Source: Bacteroidales bacterium (GTDB taxonomy: Bacteria; Bacteroidota; Bacteroidia; Bacteroidales; P3). From it: a stretch of 64,000 nucleotides of DNA. Made by a program: the position numbers and the translations under genes. Positions within the stretch are counted from its first letter, which is position 1; every line of letters begins with the position of its first letter. The notes beneath the pieces are model-generated. The model searched no databases and was not told the DNA's origin. It saw only the letters and a program-made list of their open reading frames with translations. The stretch lies in NCBI GenBank assembly GCA_031263015.1, contig JAISGN010000021.1, positions 1 to 64,000 on the forward strand, written 5' to 3'. Shown here piece by piece: positions 8,768 to 17,304 of the stretch.

Positions 8768-9388
8768 ATGAAAGTTCTTATTGTCGCTAAAACAAAAATG
8801 AGTGATAGGATTTGTGTAGGAGCAATAACTATTGAAGGGAAATTTATCCGTCTGCTTACTAATGACGGCAATAATCAACCGGAAGGAACTAAATATGCTG
8901 TTAGACAAGTCTGGGATTTGGAATTTGATAAAAAGATAGGAACAAAACCACCTCATATTGAAGACGTATTAGTTAGGCATAAGATTTATAAACGTACGTT
9001 AGCAAAGGAAGAAAGAATCATTGATATAATATCAAAGTTAAATACTCCGATTGTTGAAGGTAATTTATGTATTGCTTTTGATAATAAGCTTAAATGGACA
9101 CAAAAAGGTAGCGGATATATAAATAATGAAGGCATTCCTGCTCATAGTGTATGTTTTTGGAAGCCTGATAAGGATTTAATATTGGAAAAGGAGAATGAAA
9201 AGGTATATTATGTTTATAAAAATTCAAATTATTTCTATCACATAAGATATAAGGGCTTGGAAGAGGAAATAGAATTAATTCCAAACGGCACTTTGATTAG
9301 ACTTTCGTTAGCAAGATGGTGGAATAATGATGATTCTGATAGAGAAGACCGCTGTTACTTGCAATTATCTGGCTGGTATGATTTATGA
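8768..9388 (+). CDS. Putative dual-OB-domain protein of the DUF488 cassette
   Basis: A 206-residue soluble protein with no membrane segment or signal peptide. The N-terminal half reads AKTKM, CVGAITIEG, IRLL, NQPEGT, VWDLEF and PPHIEDVLV, a beta-rich pattern that I recall from proteins annotated as dual OB-containing domain; this assignment is from memory and uncertain. OB folds often bind nucleic acids or nucleotides. It is the last gene of the cassette and ends 11 bases before the second copy of the 33-bp repeat. The stretch 9181-9240 has only 12 G or C in 60 bases. Confidence 0.6.
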   Translation: MKVLIVAKTKMSDRICVGAITIEGKFIRLLTNDGNNQPEGTKYAVRQVWDLEFDKKIGTKPPHIEDVLVRHKIYKRTLAKEERIIDIISKLNTPIVEGNLCIAFDNKLKWTQKGSGYINNEGIPAHSVCFWKPDKDLILEKENEKVYYVYKNSNYFYHIRYKGLEEEIELIPNGTLIRLSLARWWNNDDSDREDRCYLQLSGWYDL

Positions 9389-9400
9389 AGCAACATTACA

Positions 9401-9432
9401 TTTGCCTGTTACGATAAAAAGTTGTAATTTTG
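9401..9432 (+). promoter_or_regulatory. rplY promoter; direct repeat copy 2
   Basis: TTTG at 9401-9404, 20 bases, TAATTTTG at 9425-9432. The 33 bases 9400-9432 are identical to 7674-7706. It lies 45 bases upstream of the rplY start. Confidence 0.85.
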
Positions 9433-9477
9433 CAGGCTTAAAATTCAAGTAAATCAAATAATAAACAAACAAAACAA

Positions 9478-10053
9478 ATGAAAACCGTATCTATGAGTGG
9501 TTCTCTAAGAGAGAACGTAGGGAAAAAAGATGCAAAGCAACTCCGTAAGGCAAGTTTAGTGCCATGTGTGTTGTATGGAGGCAACGAAAAACAAATTCGT
9601 TTCAGCGTTCAGCAGAAAGATTTCAAGGATTTGTTATTTACTCCCGACACACATTTCGTTGAATTGACAATTGACGGCAAGCAAACAATGGCTGTGCTTC
9701 AGGAAGTGCAATATCATCCCGTTAATGACGAGGTTCTGCATGCCGATTTCTTACAAATTTTTGACGATAAGCCAATCACAATCCTTATTCCTGTGAAAAC
9801 GCACGGCACAGCGCCTGGTGTTTTGCAGGGAGGCAAGCTTGAGATAAAGATTCGTAAGATGAAATTGAAAGGATTGCCTGCTTCATTGCCTCAATATGTT
9901 GATATAGACATCAGCAACTTGGAAATAGGACAGGGAGTTAAGGTTGAGGAATTGGCTATTGAAGGAGTAGAATCATTAAACGTTAAAAGCAGTATTGTTG
10001 TGTGGGTAAAACCGACACGTAACTCGGCAAAGGCTGCTCCGGCACAAGCATAA
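9478..10053 (+). CDS. rplY: 50S ribosomal protein bL25 (TL5/CTC type)
   Basis: Binds 5S rRNA in the large ribosomal subunit. The N-terminal L25 domain (about residues 1-90, with VPCVLYGG and VQYHPV) is followed by the C-terminal CTC beta domain (to about 180) and an Ala/Pro tail. At 191 residues it is the long two-domain form. A strong promoter precedes it and a terminator hairpin follows 26 bases after the stop; pth lies just beyond. Confidence 0.95.
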   Translation: MKTVSMSGSLRENVGKKDAKQLRKASLVPCVLYGGNEKQIRFSVQQKDFKDLLFTPDTHFVELTIDGKQTMAVLQEVQYHPVNDEVLHADFLQIFDDKPITILIPVKTHGTAPGVLQGGKLEIKIRKMKLKGLPASLPQYVDIDISNLEIGQGVKVEELAIEGVESLNVKSSIVVWVKPTRNSAKAAPAQA

Positions 10054-10078
10054 TTTTTATTTAATCAACATAAATAAG

Positions 10079-10110
10079 ACAGGCTGTACGTTTCGTTGCA
10101 GCCTGTTTTT
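10079..10110 (+). terminator. Intrinsic terminator after rplY
   Basis: ACAGGCTG (10079-10086) pairs perfectly with CAGCCTGT (10099-10106) and is followed by a T run. It sits 16 bases before the pth start, so it probably attenuates read-through from the strong rplY promoter into pth. Confidence 0.85.
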
Positions 10111-10125
10111 GTAAAAACAAAACAA

Positions 10126-10710
10126 ATGAAGTATTTAATAGTCGGACTTGGCAATCCAACCGCTGAATATGAGCAAACACGCCACAATATCGGCTATATG
10201 GTTTTGGATAACTATGTTCGGTTGCTCAATAATGAAGATTCGTCTTGGCAATATAAGTTTTCATTGGAACGACACGCCTTTATCTGTGAAACGAAACATA
10301 AAGGCAGAACAATAATACTTGCGAAGCCGACAACGTTTATGAACCTTAGCGGCAAGGCGGTAAGATATTGGCTGGATAAGGAGAAGATACCGCTTGATAA
10401 TATGCTGATTGTTGTTGATGATTTGGCTCTTGATACGGGTGTATTGAGGATTAGACTCAGCGGAGGTGCGGGAGGACACAACGGATTGACCGATATAATA
10501 GAATCAATCGGCACAAACAAATTCAATCGTCTTCGTTTCGGCATCGGCAACAACTATCCTAAGGGCAGACAAGTTGATTATGTTCTTAGCAAATTTGATG
10601 CCGCTGAAATGGAACTAATATCGCCGAAATTAGATGTATGTTCCGACATCATTAAATCCTTTTCCATCATCGGCATAGACCGCACTATGAATACCTTTAA
10701 CGGTAAATAA
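10126..10710 (+). CDS. pth: Peptidyl-tRNA hydrolase
   Basis: Releases peptides from prematurely dissociated peptidyl-tRNA. The motif GLGNPTAEYEQTRHNIG carries Asn10 and the catalytic His20, VVDDLAL the conserved Asp, and GGAGGHNGL the second substrate-binding Asn. The length of 194 residues is normal. An upstream in-frame start at 10096 would begin inside the rplY terminator stem and is rejected. Adjacency to rplY is common in bacteria. Confidence 0.95.
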   Translation: MKYLIVGLGNPTAEYEQTRHNIGYMVLDNYVRLLNNEDSSWQYKFSLERHAFICETKHKGRTIILAKPTTFMNLSGKAVRYWLDKEKIPLDNMLIVVDDLALDTGVLRIRLSGGAGGHNGLTDIIESIGTNKFNRLRFGIGNNYPKGRQVDYVLSKFDAAEMELISPKLDVCSDIIKSFSIIGIDRTMNTFNGK

Positions 10711-10771
10711 TCATTATTATCAACGAAGCGTTTTATGGTTCGCCGTAAGGCTTTCATCAAAACGCCACAGA

Positions 10772-10978
10772 TTATTTCCAATCCTTGTCTTCAAGTTCAA
10801 AAACCTCATTTACGGATTTTCCGAATACGTGAGCAATTTTCATAACGACTGTTGCAGACGGCACATACTTCTCTAACTCAATTGCATTTATTGTTTGGCG
10901 GCTTACTTGCACACGTTCCGCCAATTCCTGCTGCGATATATTTAATACAGCCCTTTCTATACGGATTTTATTCTTCAT
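10772..10978 (-). CDS. XRE-family helix-turn-helix regulator
   Basis: A 68-residue DNA-binding protein consisting almost only of an HTH_3 domain: QQELAERVQVSRQTINAIE is the turn-recognition helix region (about residues 16-35). It closely resembles the small stand-alone regulators that pair with a membrane protein. Its start overlaps the end of the upstream membrane-protein gene by 11 bases, so both are translated from one mRNA. The target is unknown. Confidence 0.85.
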   Translation of the reverse strand: MKNKIRIERAVLNISQQELAERVQVSRQTINAIELEKYVPSATVVMKIAHVFGKSVNEVFELEDKDWK

Positions 10979-11447
10979 TTCGGTTTGCCTTTTTCAGTTT
11001 ATAAAGTTCGTAATTAAACTTGCACACGAATATAATCAAGAATAATGCCGTTATAAAATAGAGAACAAGCAAGTAAGACATTCCATAAACGAACAGAGTC
11101 AGCAAAACAAAGACCGCACAGCCTGTAAGAATTGACCAAACCAGCGATTGCTCACGAATTTTGCTTACATATTCGTCCTCATATCTTCGTTTGGCGAAAG
11201 CGATAAAGCATAATCCGACAATCAAAAGCACAGGTAAAATTGTTGTAGCAAAGCTTGTATCAGCCATAACAAACCATCCTCCCGCATTTTCATTCAATAC
11301 TGCTCCATAAAGCAAAGCAGGCATTTTAAAATCAAAATTCAAATCAATCCCAAGCATATCCGGGAGAAATACTAAAGCCAATGACGGCAATGTAATAAGC
11401 CAACCAATCATTTGAAAGCAGGTTGGAAATAAATAAGTCTTTTTCAT
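10968..11447 (-). CDS. Four-helix membrane protein paired with an XRE regulator
   Basis: A 159-residue inner-membrane protein with about four hydrophobic segments (near 10-28, 67-85, 104-120 and 122-142) and a basic C-terminus. I do not recognise a named family. The 11-base overlap with a downstream small HTH gene is a common arrangement, in which the membrane protein may sense a signal or act on the regulator (inference). It has a full Bacteroidota promoter at 11476-11507. Confidence 0.7.
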   Translation of the reverse strand: MKKTYLFPTCFQMIGWLITLPSLALVFLPDMLGIDLNFDFKMPALLYGAVLNENAGGWFVMADTSFATTILPVLLIVGLCFIAFAKRRYEDEYVSKIREQSLVWSILTGCAVFVLLTLFVYGMSYLLVLYFITALFLIIFVCKFNYELYKLKKANRNEE

Positions 11448-11475
11448 ACGATATTAAATTAAGAATTATACGCTG

Positions 11476-11507
11476 CAAAAGTACAATTATTTTTTCAAAT
11501 AGACAAA
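11476..11507 (-). promoter_or_regulatory. Promoter of the membrane protein/XRE pair
   Basis: Read on the minus strand: TTTG (11507-11504), 20 bases, TACTTTTG (11483-11476). The start codon is 29 bases downstream. Confidence 0.8.
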
Positions 11508-11560
11508 TAAACTTTACAATTAGACAAAATATTTTTACCGAATAAGATTCTGTCGTATTC

Positions 11561-11665
11561 AAATTTCCTTTCGGTACGATGAAATAGCCTTTTAGAAAAA
11601 TGAAACTTGATTTGGTGAAAACGAAAGGCTGTTTCGTGCGAATGAAAGGCTGTTCGGTGAAAACA
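11561..11665. repeat. 21-bp-phased array, five units
   Basis: Units begin at 11561, 11582, 11603, 11624 and 11645. Cores run from AAATAGCCTTT and AAACTTGATTT to AAAGGCTGTTT; spacers are TAGAAAAATG, GGTGAAAACG, CGTGCGAATG and GGTGAAAACA. The 327-base gap between the membrane protein and the OmpA-like gene otherwise holds only the upstream promoter and a GTGCG palindrome. Confidence 0.9.
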
Positions 11666-11744
11666 TAATGTCCTTCCGTTGTGCATTAAAGTCTATCCGA
11701 CACGCACAAGCAGCGTTTTGATTTTGTAAAAAGGGATGATGACA

Positions 11745-11757
11745 GTGCGAAATGCAC
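11745..11757. repeat. GTGCG-N3-CGCAC palindrome, copy 2 (degenerate)
   Basis: GTGCGAAATGCAC preceded by ATGACA and followed by TTTGAGGG, matching the flanks of other copies. A half copy (CGACACGCAC) lies about 45 bases upstream at 11698. Confidence 0.5.
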
Positions 11758-11774
11758 TTTGAGGGTGGTGTTGC

Positions 11775-13076
11775 TTAGTCTAACTCTACTTCTCCGTTAG
11801 GTTTTTTCAGCATTGCACCCATTTCTTTTCGCAGAATGTATGCTCCTCTTTTGTTTAGTTTGTATGCTTTTAACCATCCGCCCATTGCTTCAAATGCACC
11901 AGGGTCTGCAGGTTGCGCAAGGTAGAAAAAGTTTGTCAAATCTTCTTCCTGAATTCGCCTTCCCAAGTATATGGTGTCCATTTGGAATGGTGTAATTTCT
12001 GTTGTCAGGAATACGGTTCCGTTGTTCTTGTCTTTCTCTTTTTTTGTAGGGATAGCCTTGTACAGAAAAGAGCCATCAGCGTTAAATACCTTCGCATAAA
12101 ATTTCAATCTTGCACTAACCTGTTCCTCAGTCAGCACAACTTTTATTGTTATTGATGGTTTAGCCATATTTCTTAAAGCACAAGTTTTATAATCGGGGCT
12201 ATGGTTGCTGCCGACTATGATATAACCGGCATTAATCAGGTGTTGCTTTTGCGAAGGAATGAATTTGTAGTCTTTCATCAGGTCTTCAAAGTTGAAAACC
12301 TCGCGATAAGTAATAGTAAAGTTGGTATCAACCGTATCTTTTGTGTTTGTAATGCTTTCCAAAGCACCTTTCGGAATGGTGATTTGGCTATATTGGGAAT
12401 TTAAAGTAGTATCTTTGGATGGGAAATAGTAATTGTAGAACTCTCCAACGCAGTCTTCCAAATCTTCTTCTATCAAAACATAAACTTTTCCTGTAACATC
12501 TACGCCGTTAATCTGCTTATCTTCGTCCGGTTTGCCGTTAAGATTTATCCATTTGAAGTCTATCGGCATCTTGTATTTGATAAAATAATCCGTTTCGCCC
12601 GAACACGAACTCCAATACTTGCTTGGAGTACGTTTGATGATGAAATCGGTAACGTTTTCGCGGGAGAGGAAATAATTAAATACTAATACGGCACGTTCTC
12701 TTGCGATATTGGTGTTCTTTTCCGTAAGAGGTTGAGCGTCGTCATAGCCGATTATTGTCATTTTGTAAAATTGGTTGTTGTCAGGAGCAAATGCCAAACG
12801 GTACAAACTATCTAATATATTTAGAGCTTCGTCATTGTAGAACGCAGTTCCTTGTTTGAAGCAAATAAATGCTTCCATTGTACCTATTTTTTTAGGCATA
12901 GGCGTTTCACCTCTTTTTACCCGTACTCTCGGAGCCTTAGGCACAATCAGCATACTGCATCCTTCTTTTAAGGAAGGCTGTTCTTCAACAACAGGAGCAA
13001 CAGGTGAGGTTGGTTCTTGTGCAAATATGTTACAACAAACAACTAATACGATTATAATGGCAAGAATATTTTTCAT
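11775..13076 (-). CDS. Exported OmpA-domain-like protein
   Basis: A 433-residue secreted protein: signal peptide at residues 1-19 ending NIFAQ, then a Pro/Val/Glu-rich linker. A region at about 65-160 (FKQGTAFYNDEALNILDSL, IIGYDDAQPLTEKNTNIARERA) resembles an OmpA peptidoglycan-binding fold, though not at full match. The C-terminal 270 residues are unrecognised. It is probably periplasmic or outer-membrane associated. A minus-strand -7 element TACTTTTG lies at 13103-13110. It lies downstream of the large TPR gene in the same direction. Confidence 0.6.
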   Translation of the reverse strand: MKNILAIIIVLVVCCNIFAQEPTSPVAPVVEEQPSLKEGCSMLIVPKAPRVRVKRGETPMPKKIGTMEAFICFKQGTAFYNDEALNILDSLYRLAFAPDNNQFYKMTIIGYDDAQPLTEKNTNIARERAVLVFNYFLSRENVTDFIIKRTPSKYWSSCSGETDYFIKYKMPIDFKWINLNGKPDEDKQINGVDVTGKVYVLIEEDLEDCVGEFYNYYFPSKDTTLNSQYSQITIPKGALESITNTKDTVDTNFTITYREVFNFEDLMKDYKFIPSQKQHLINAGYIIVGSNHSPDYKTCALRNMAKPSITIKVVLTEEQVSARLKFYAKVFNADGSFLYKAIPTKKEKDKNNGTVFLTTEITPFQMDTIYLGRRIQEEDLTNFFYLAQPADPGAFEAMGGWLKAYKLNKRGAYILRKEMGAMLKKPNGEVELD

Positions 13077-13136
13077 AAAACATTAAGAGTTAAAATGCAT
13101 TGCAAAAGTAAGAAAAAAAACATAATCATTTAATAA

Positions 13137-16100
13137 CTATTTATCTATTATAACTTCATCAACTTGGGCTTTGGCTTGTTCAATACTTTGCTCATTGGTG
13201 GTTTTTGCTTGCTCTTCTTCTGCTATAATGGCATCGTAACGCTCTTTTGCAAGGCTTACAAGTTCTGCTCCGTCATAATTATCAATTATGCTTTGATATG
13301 TCTGCTTTGCTTGAAGGTTATTGTCTCGTTTATGGAAGATATCGCCCCATAAAATAAACGCTTTAGCCAACCAATACTCACTGCTCGGATTTGCTGTTAT
13401 GCTATGAATAACTTTTTCGCTCGCATCATATTGCTCTTTGTTGTATAAATCCTGTGCAAACATATAATTAGCCTCACCGGCGTACTCTCCGTTTGATGAA
13501 GATTTAAGTTTGTTGAATTCATTCAATGCTGCCGCCGTATCATTTAAGCCTAAATAAGATTTAGCCAGCATATATATAACCTCATCCTTCTCCATAACGG
13601 AAAGTTTGCTTGCTTCCAGTGCAGCCTTCGCACAAACTATTGTTTTGGAATAGTCATTCATATTATATAATGAGCGAGTGCGCCCCATTTTTGCCAACAA
13701 AGAGTGAGTGTTTATCTCACTTTCGGACTCCAAACGCAAATATTGTTCGGCTGCAAGTTCGTATTGTTTTAATGAATAAGCGATATTTGCCGAATAAAGT
13801 AAGGAATTATGAGTGAATTTGTTCTTTGAGACGTTGCAAACTGCAAGATAAGATTCCAATGCCTGCTGATTCTGCCCGTTTTTCACTAAACAATCCGCAA
13901 GATAATAGTGAGCGTTATTAACAAAACGTCCTTGCGGGAAACGGAAGATATAGTCTTGAAATCCTTTTATTGCAGATTGGCAATCCGCATCCATATATCG
14001 TGTTTCCGCTGCTTGATAAAGAATGGAGTCTTGTTCGTCCGTACTGATTGTTGTGTGCGGAATATTTTTTACATAGTTGAAAAAATCATCGACGCGGTTT
14101 TCTTCCACATAAATAGCCCTTATTTGTAGCAATCCGGCTTGTGCTTGCTCTGTTCCGGGATACTCTTTGACCAATTTATCCAGTACATTTAACGCCTTCT
14201 TATCCTCATTTAACTTATAATAAATCATTCCTGCCTTGCCCAAAGACTCTTTTGTGTGTATTGAATTAGGATATTTTGTCGCCTGTTGCTCATAATATTC
14301 CAATGCTTTGTTGTTTTCGTTAAGCAAAATGTATGCATTGCCGATTTCAAACATCATAGATGCCGCATAATTGCTTGAAGGAAATTTATTCAATGCCTCT
14401 TTCAGCAGAGCAATCTCATCATTCGTTTTATTCATCGCTCCTAATGCCAACGCTTTTTGGTAATAAGCATAATCTACATCAAGGTTTCCGTCATTTATTG
14501 CATAGTCATATTGTTTTATTGCTTGATTAAAATCTTTTTCCATAAACAAACAATCGGCGTATCTGTTGTGCGCGTCCGCTATTCTCTTGGAATCTTCATC
14601 GGAAGTGTTGATAAGAAACAGGCGAAAATAATCTTTAGCCACCGCATACTTCTTTTGTCTGAACAGAATGTAGCCCATAGAGTAATTTGCTTTGAGATAA
14701 TACGGATTTTTCTTCACATCGCTGCTCGCATAGAACATATTAAGATATTTTTCCGCCTCTTCAAATCGGTTATTACGATAGAATATTTCGCTTTTAAGAT
14801 AGAATGCGGCTGCGGTTGCCTGATTGTCGTAAGGTTCTTGCTCACATTTGTCCAACAAAATCAACGCTTCTTTGTCCTTATGTTCGTTAAACAACTCGGT
14901 AGCCCTGTTCAAACGGGTTTGTTGCGTTATTTTCAGCAATTCATTATTAGGCATATCAATTTGTTCCAGCATTTCCAACGCCTGCTTATAGTTCTTGGTG
15001 GTTGCGAAAATCTTTCCTAACATTGTCTTTGCCTGCTTTGCCTTTTCTCCTTTGGGATTTTGGGTTATGTATTTCTGCAAAGCGTCAATTGCTTCGTTGT
15101 AAGGGCTGGGTTGTTGATAGCATAACTTGGCATAAAGAAAGAGAGCATCATCACCGAGAGCCTTATCAAAAGTCATAGATGCTGCTTGGCGAAAATAATC
15201 TCTTGCTGTGGCGGTCTGATTTTGCTCTAAGAAACAACATCCTAAATAATAATAAGCATTTTGTGCCAACGAATCGTTATTGTTTATGAGCTTCAGATAG
15301 TCTATTGCCTGCTTATATTCTCCTGTTTTGAAGAAACAATATCCTAATTCATAGTTTTTGTTCTGGTCAAAGAGCGTATCTTTATCTACGGCGTCTTTTA
15401 AATAAGGTATTGCTTCCTTATACCGCTTTAATTTGAAGAAAGAATCCCCCAACATATAGCCTAATTCGTTATTTCGCTTGGAAGACGACTCGGAAATCAG
15501 TTGTTGGGCAATCTCAATGAGGCTTGTGTAGTTTGATTGCTTATAATAAATCTGGGCAATGTAGTAAGGCACGATTTTTCCGAAGTTTTTGTCGGTGCGA
15601 AGCTTGTTAAATCCCGCCAAAGCCTTGTCATTCTTGCCTTCTTCGTACATAATATGAGAATAAAAGTAGGTTGCGGCGGAGGCATACTTGCTATCGGTGT
15701 CCTTAACCTTTGCAAATTCATTTTCAGCCTTCTTTTTGTTGCCGTTTTGTAAGAAACTATAACCGCGCTTATAGCGTATCTCCAATCCCTTATCCTCATC
15801 CCTTGCAATATTCTCTGCTTTGTCATAATACGAAACGGCATTCGGATAGTCCGCCTTCTGGAAAAAATAATCTCCAATCTCAATATAAGCCTCTGTTTTC
15901 AAAGCATTATCGGGATAGGTCTTTATAAAATGCAGCAGTTCCTTGTCAGCATTGTCATTAAACATCTTTGCGGCGGCGACAGCCTTCATAAAACAGGCTT
16001 CCTGTGCTGTAAGACTTTGCTTATCGCTTGTTTGAGCAAGATAATCAGCAAATAAGGCGTAAGCGGTAGAGTAATTCCTGTTGTTAAATTGGGCTTTGGC

Positions 16101-16220
16101 GTCATTAAAAAGGCGATTAGGCTCATTCCTTTGCTCGTTTTTCTGAGCAGAAACCACATTTAAAAGCCCTGAAATCAAAAAAAATAACCCGAATATCAGT
16201 GTTGCACAACGTTTATTCAT
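13137..16220 (-). CDS. Large exported TPR-repeat protein
   Basis: A 1027-residue protein with a signal peptide (residues 1-25, ending VVSAQ) and tetratricopeptide helical hairpins over nearly the whole length, for example AYALFADYLA, YPNAVSYYDKAENIA and NKALEYYEQQATKYP. The C-terminus is Glu/Gln/Ala-rich. TPR superhelices scaffold protein complexes; this size and export signal point to a periplasmic or outer-membrane scaffold, in the manner of YfiO/BamD-type repeats, but no specific partner can be named. A -7 element TACTTTTG lies at 16246-16253 on the minus strand. Confidence 0.8.
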   Translation of the reverse strand: MNKRCATLIFGLFFLISGLLNVVSAQKNEQRNEPNRLFNDAKAQFNNRNYSTAYALFADYLAQTSDKQSLTAQEACFMKAVAAAKMFNDNADKELLHFIKTYPDNALKTEAYIEIGDYFFQKADYPNAVSYYDKAENIARDEDKGLEIRYKRGYSFLQNGNKKKAENEFAKVKDTDSKYASAATYFYSHIMYEEGKNDKALAGFNKLRTDKNFGKIVPYYIAQIYYKQSNYTSLIEIAQQLISESSSKRNNELGYMLGDSFFKLKRYKEAIPYLKDAVDKDTLFDQNKNYELGYCFFKTGEYKQAIDYLKLINNNDSLAQNAYYYLGCCFLEQNQTATARDYFRQAASMTFDKALGDDALFLYAKLCYQQPSPYNEAIDALQKYITQNPKGEKAKQAKTMLGKIFATTKNYKQALEMLEQIDMPNNELLKITQQTRLNRATELFNEHKDKEALILLDKCEQEPYDNQATAAAFYLKSEIFYRNNRFEEAEKYLNMFYASSDVKKNPYYLKANYSMGYILFRQKKYAVAKDYFRLFLINTSDEDSKRIADAHNRYADCLFMEKDFNQAIKQYDYAINDGNLDVDYAYYQKALALGAMNKTNDEIALLKEALNKFPSSNYAASMMFEIGNAYILLNENNKALEYYEQQATKYPNSIHTKESLGKAGMIYYKLNEDKKALNVLDKLVKEYPGTEQAQAGLLQIRAIYVEENRVDDFFNYVKNIPHTTISTDEQDSILYQAAETRYMDADCQSAIKGFQDYIFRFPQGRFVNNAHYYLADCLVKNGQNQQALESYLAVCNVSKNKFTHNSLLYSANIAYSLKQYELAAEQYLRLESESEINTHSLLAKMGRTRSLYNMNDYSKTIVCAKAALEASKLSVMEKDEVIYMLAKSYLGLNDTAAALNEFNKLKSSSNGEYAGEANYMFAQDLYNKEQYDASEKVIHSITANPSSEYWLAKAFILWGDIFHKRDNNLQAKQTYQSIIDNYDGAELVSLAKERYDAIIAEEEQAKTTNEQSIEQAKAQVDEVIIDK

Positions 16221-16297
16221 ATTATAGCAAGTTAAAACTAAGAGGCAAAAGTATAAAATTTCTTTTTAATATGCTATTATTTGCATTCATCTTTACC

Positions 16298-16423
16298 AAA
16301 GGCTGTTTTATTTTTCTCAAATCAGGTTTCATTTTATTAAAACTTGATTCCGGAGAAATGAAACTTGATTTGCGTGAAGCAGAATTTGATTTGGGGGAAG
16401 CCAAACCTCGTTCGGCAAAAATA
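16298..16423. repeat. 21-bp-phased array, six units, between divergent genes
   Basis: Units begin at 16298, 16319, 16340, 16361, 16382 and 16403: exactly 126 bp. Cores drift from AAAGGCTGTTT through AAATCAGGTTT and AAACTTGATTT to AAACCTCGTTC, yet the phase never slips. The -7 element of the methyltransferase (TAGTTTTG, 16430-16437) begins 6 bases after the last unit. Confidence 0.9.
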
Positions 16424-16502
16424 AATTAGTAGTTTTGCAAACCGAAACTTCGTATGCACGCAGCAAAACGGCGTATGCGGGATATTAAATAAGGATTAAA
16501 AG

Positions 16503-17042
16503 ATGTTAAAGCAGGTTTCAATGGAGGATTTGGGCAGAATGTCGGTGGAAGACTACGTTTTAGCCCCCAAAATTCCGCTTGTAGTGGCGGCAGACGGCAT
16601 TCGCAGTATGAGCAACGTTGGTAGTATTTTCAGGACATGTGATTGCTTTCGGGTGGAACGGCTTATGCTTTGCGGTATAACGCCGATTCCGCCTCACAGA
16701 GAGATACATAAAACCGCTCTTGGGGCAACAGAATCGGTGGAATGGGCGTATGAGCAGGATATAACCAAGGTTCTGGCGGATTATAAGGCAAAAGGATACA
16801 GGATTTACGCCCTTGAACAGACCAATAAGAGCATTCTGATGAATAAGGTTGAGATTGCGGCGGATGAAAAAGCCGTTTTGATTCTCGGAAATGAGGTTTC
16901 GGGCGTTTCGCAGGAGGCTTTGGATATGGCAGATGCCGCTTTGGAGATACGACAGGAAGGAACAAAGCATTCTCTTAATGTTTCGGTGGCGGCAGGCATT
17001 GCTTTGTATGTTTTTTTTGAGGCAATGTTCGGCGGAAACTAA
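16503..17042 (+). CDS. SpoU/TrmH-family RNA 2'-O-methyltransferase
   Basis: A SPOUT-fold methyltransferase that transfers a methyl group from SAM to a ribose 2'-OH of tRNA or rRNA. All three family motifs are visible: NVGSIFRTCDCF (motif 1), VLILGNEVSGV (motif 2) and GTKHSLNVSVAAGIALY (motif 3, the trefoil-knot SAM site). At 179 residues it is a minimal catalytic domain without an N-terminal substrate-binding domain, so the exact target cannot be told. tRNA-Ser lies 34 bases downstream. Confidence 0.9.
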   Translation: MLKQVSMEDLGRMSVEDYVLAPKIPLVVAADGIRSMSNVGSIFRTCDCFRVERLMLCGITPIPPHREIHKTALGATESVEWAYEQDITKVLADYKAKGYRIYALEQTNKSILMNKVEIAADEKAVLILGNEVSGVSQEALDMADAALEIRQEGTKHSLNVSVAAGIALYVFFEAMFGGN

Positions 17043-17076
17043 ACTTTTTCGTAATTTTGCAGCCTTCAAACGACAT

Positions 17077-17164
17077 GGAAAGGTGCTAGAGTGGTCGATT
17101 AGGACGGTCTCGAAAACCGTTGTCCCTTTTTCGGGGACCGAGGGTTCGAATCCCTCCCTTTCCG
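17077..17164 (+). tRNA. tRNA-Ser (anticodon CGA)
   Basis: Class II tRNA of 88 bases. The acceptor GGAAAGG pairs with CCTTTCC; the anticodon stem ACGGT/ACCGT closes the loop CTCGAAA with anticodon CGA; a long variable arm (GTCCC...GGGAC) follows; the T arm is GAGGG-TTCGAAT-CCCTC. The discriminator is G, as in serine tRNAs. CCA is not encoded. A -7 element TAATTTTG lies at 17052-17059. Confidence 0.95.
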
Positions 17165-17206
17165 CAGCCTTTTAATGTTTCAGGGCTTGAAAGTTTTTAA
17201 TTGAAG

Positions 17207-17238
17207 AGCCGTTTGCTTAAACGCAGACGGCTTTTTTG
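17207..17238 (+). terminator. Intrinsic terminator after tRNA-Ser
   Basis: AGCCGTTTGC (17207-17216) pairs with GCAGACGGCT (17223-17232) with one mismatch, a 6-base loop, then a run of Ts. It separates the tRNA from trxB. Confidence 0.8.
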
Positions 17239-17304
17239 TGCCTCCTTCTTTTAAAGGGATTTTTTATATCTTTGCAAACCAAAATTTTAATAAGATATAC
17301 GAAG

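Noticed and set aside
7674-9432. Insertion sequence or integron cassette
   Set aside because: No transposase or integrase and no terminal inverted repeats; the 33-bp direct repeats are promoter copies, too long for a normal target-site duplication.
14457-15020. 187-codon ORF antisense to the large TPR gene
   Set aside because: The repetitive hydrophobic translation is the mirror of TPR codons.
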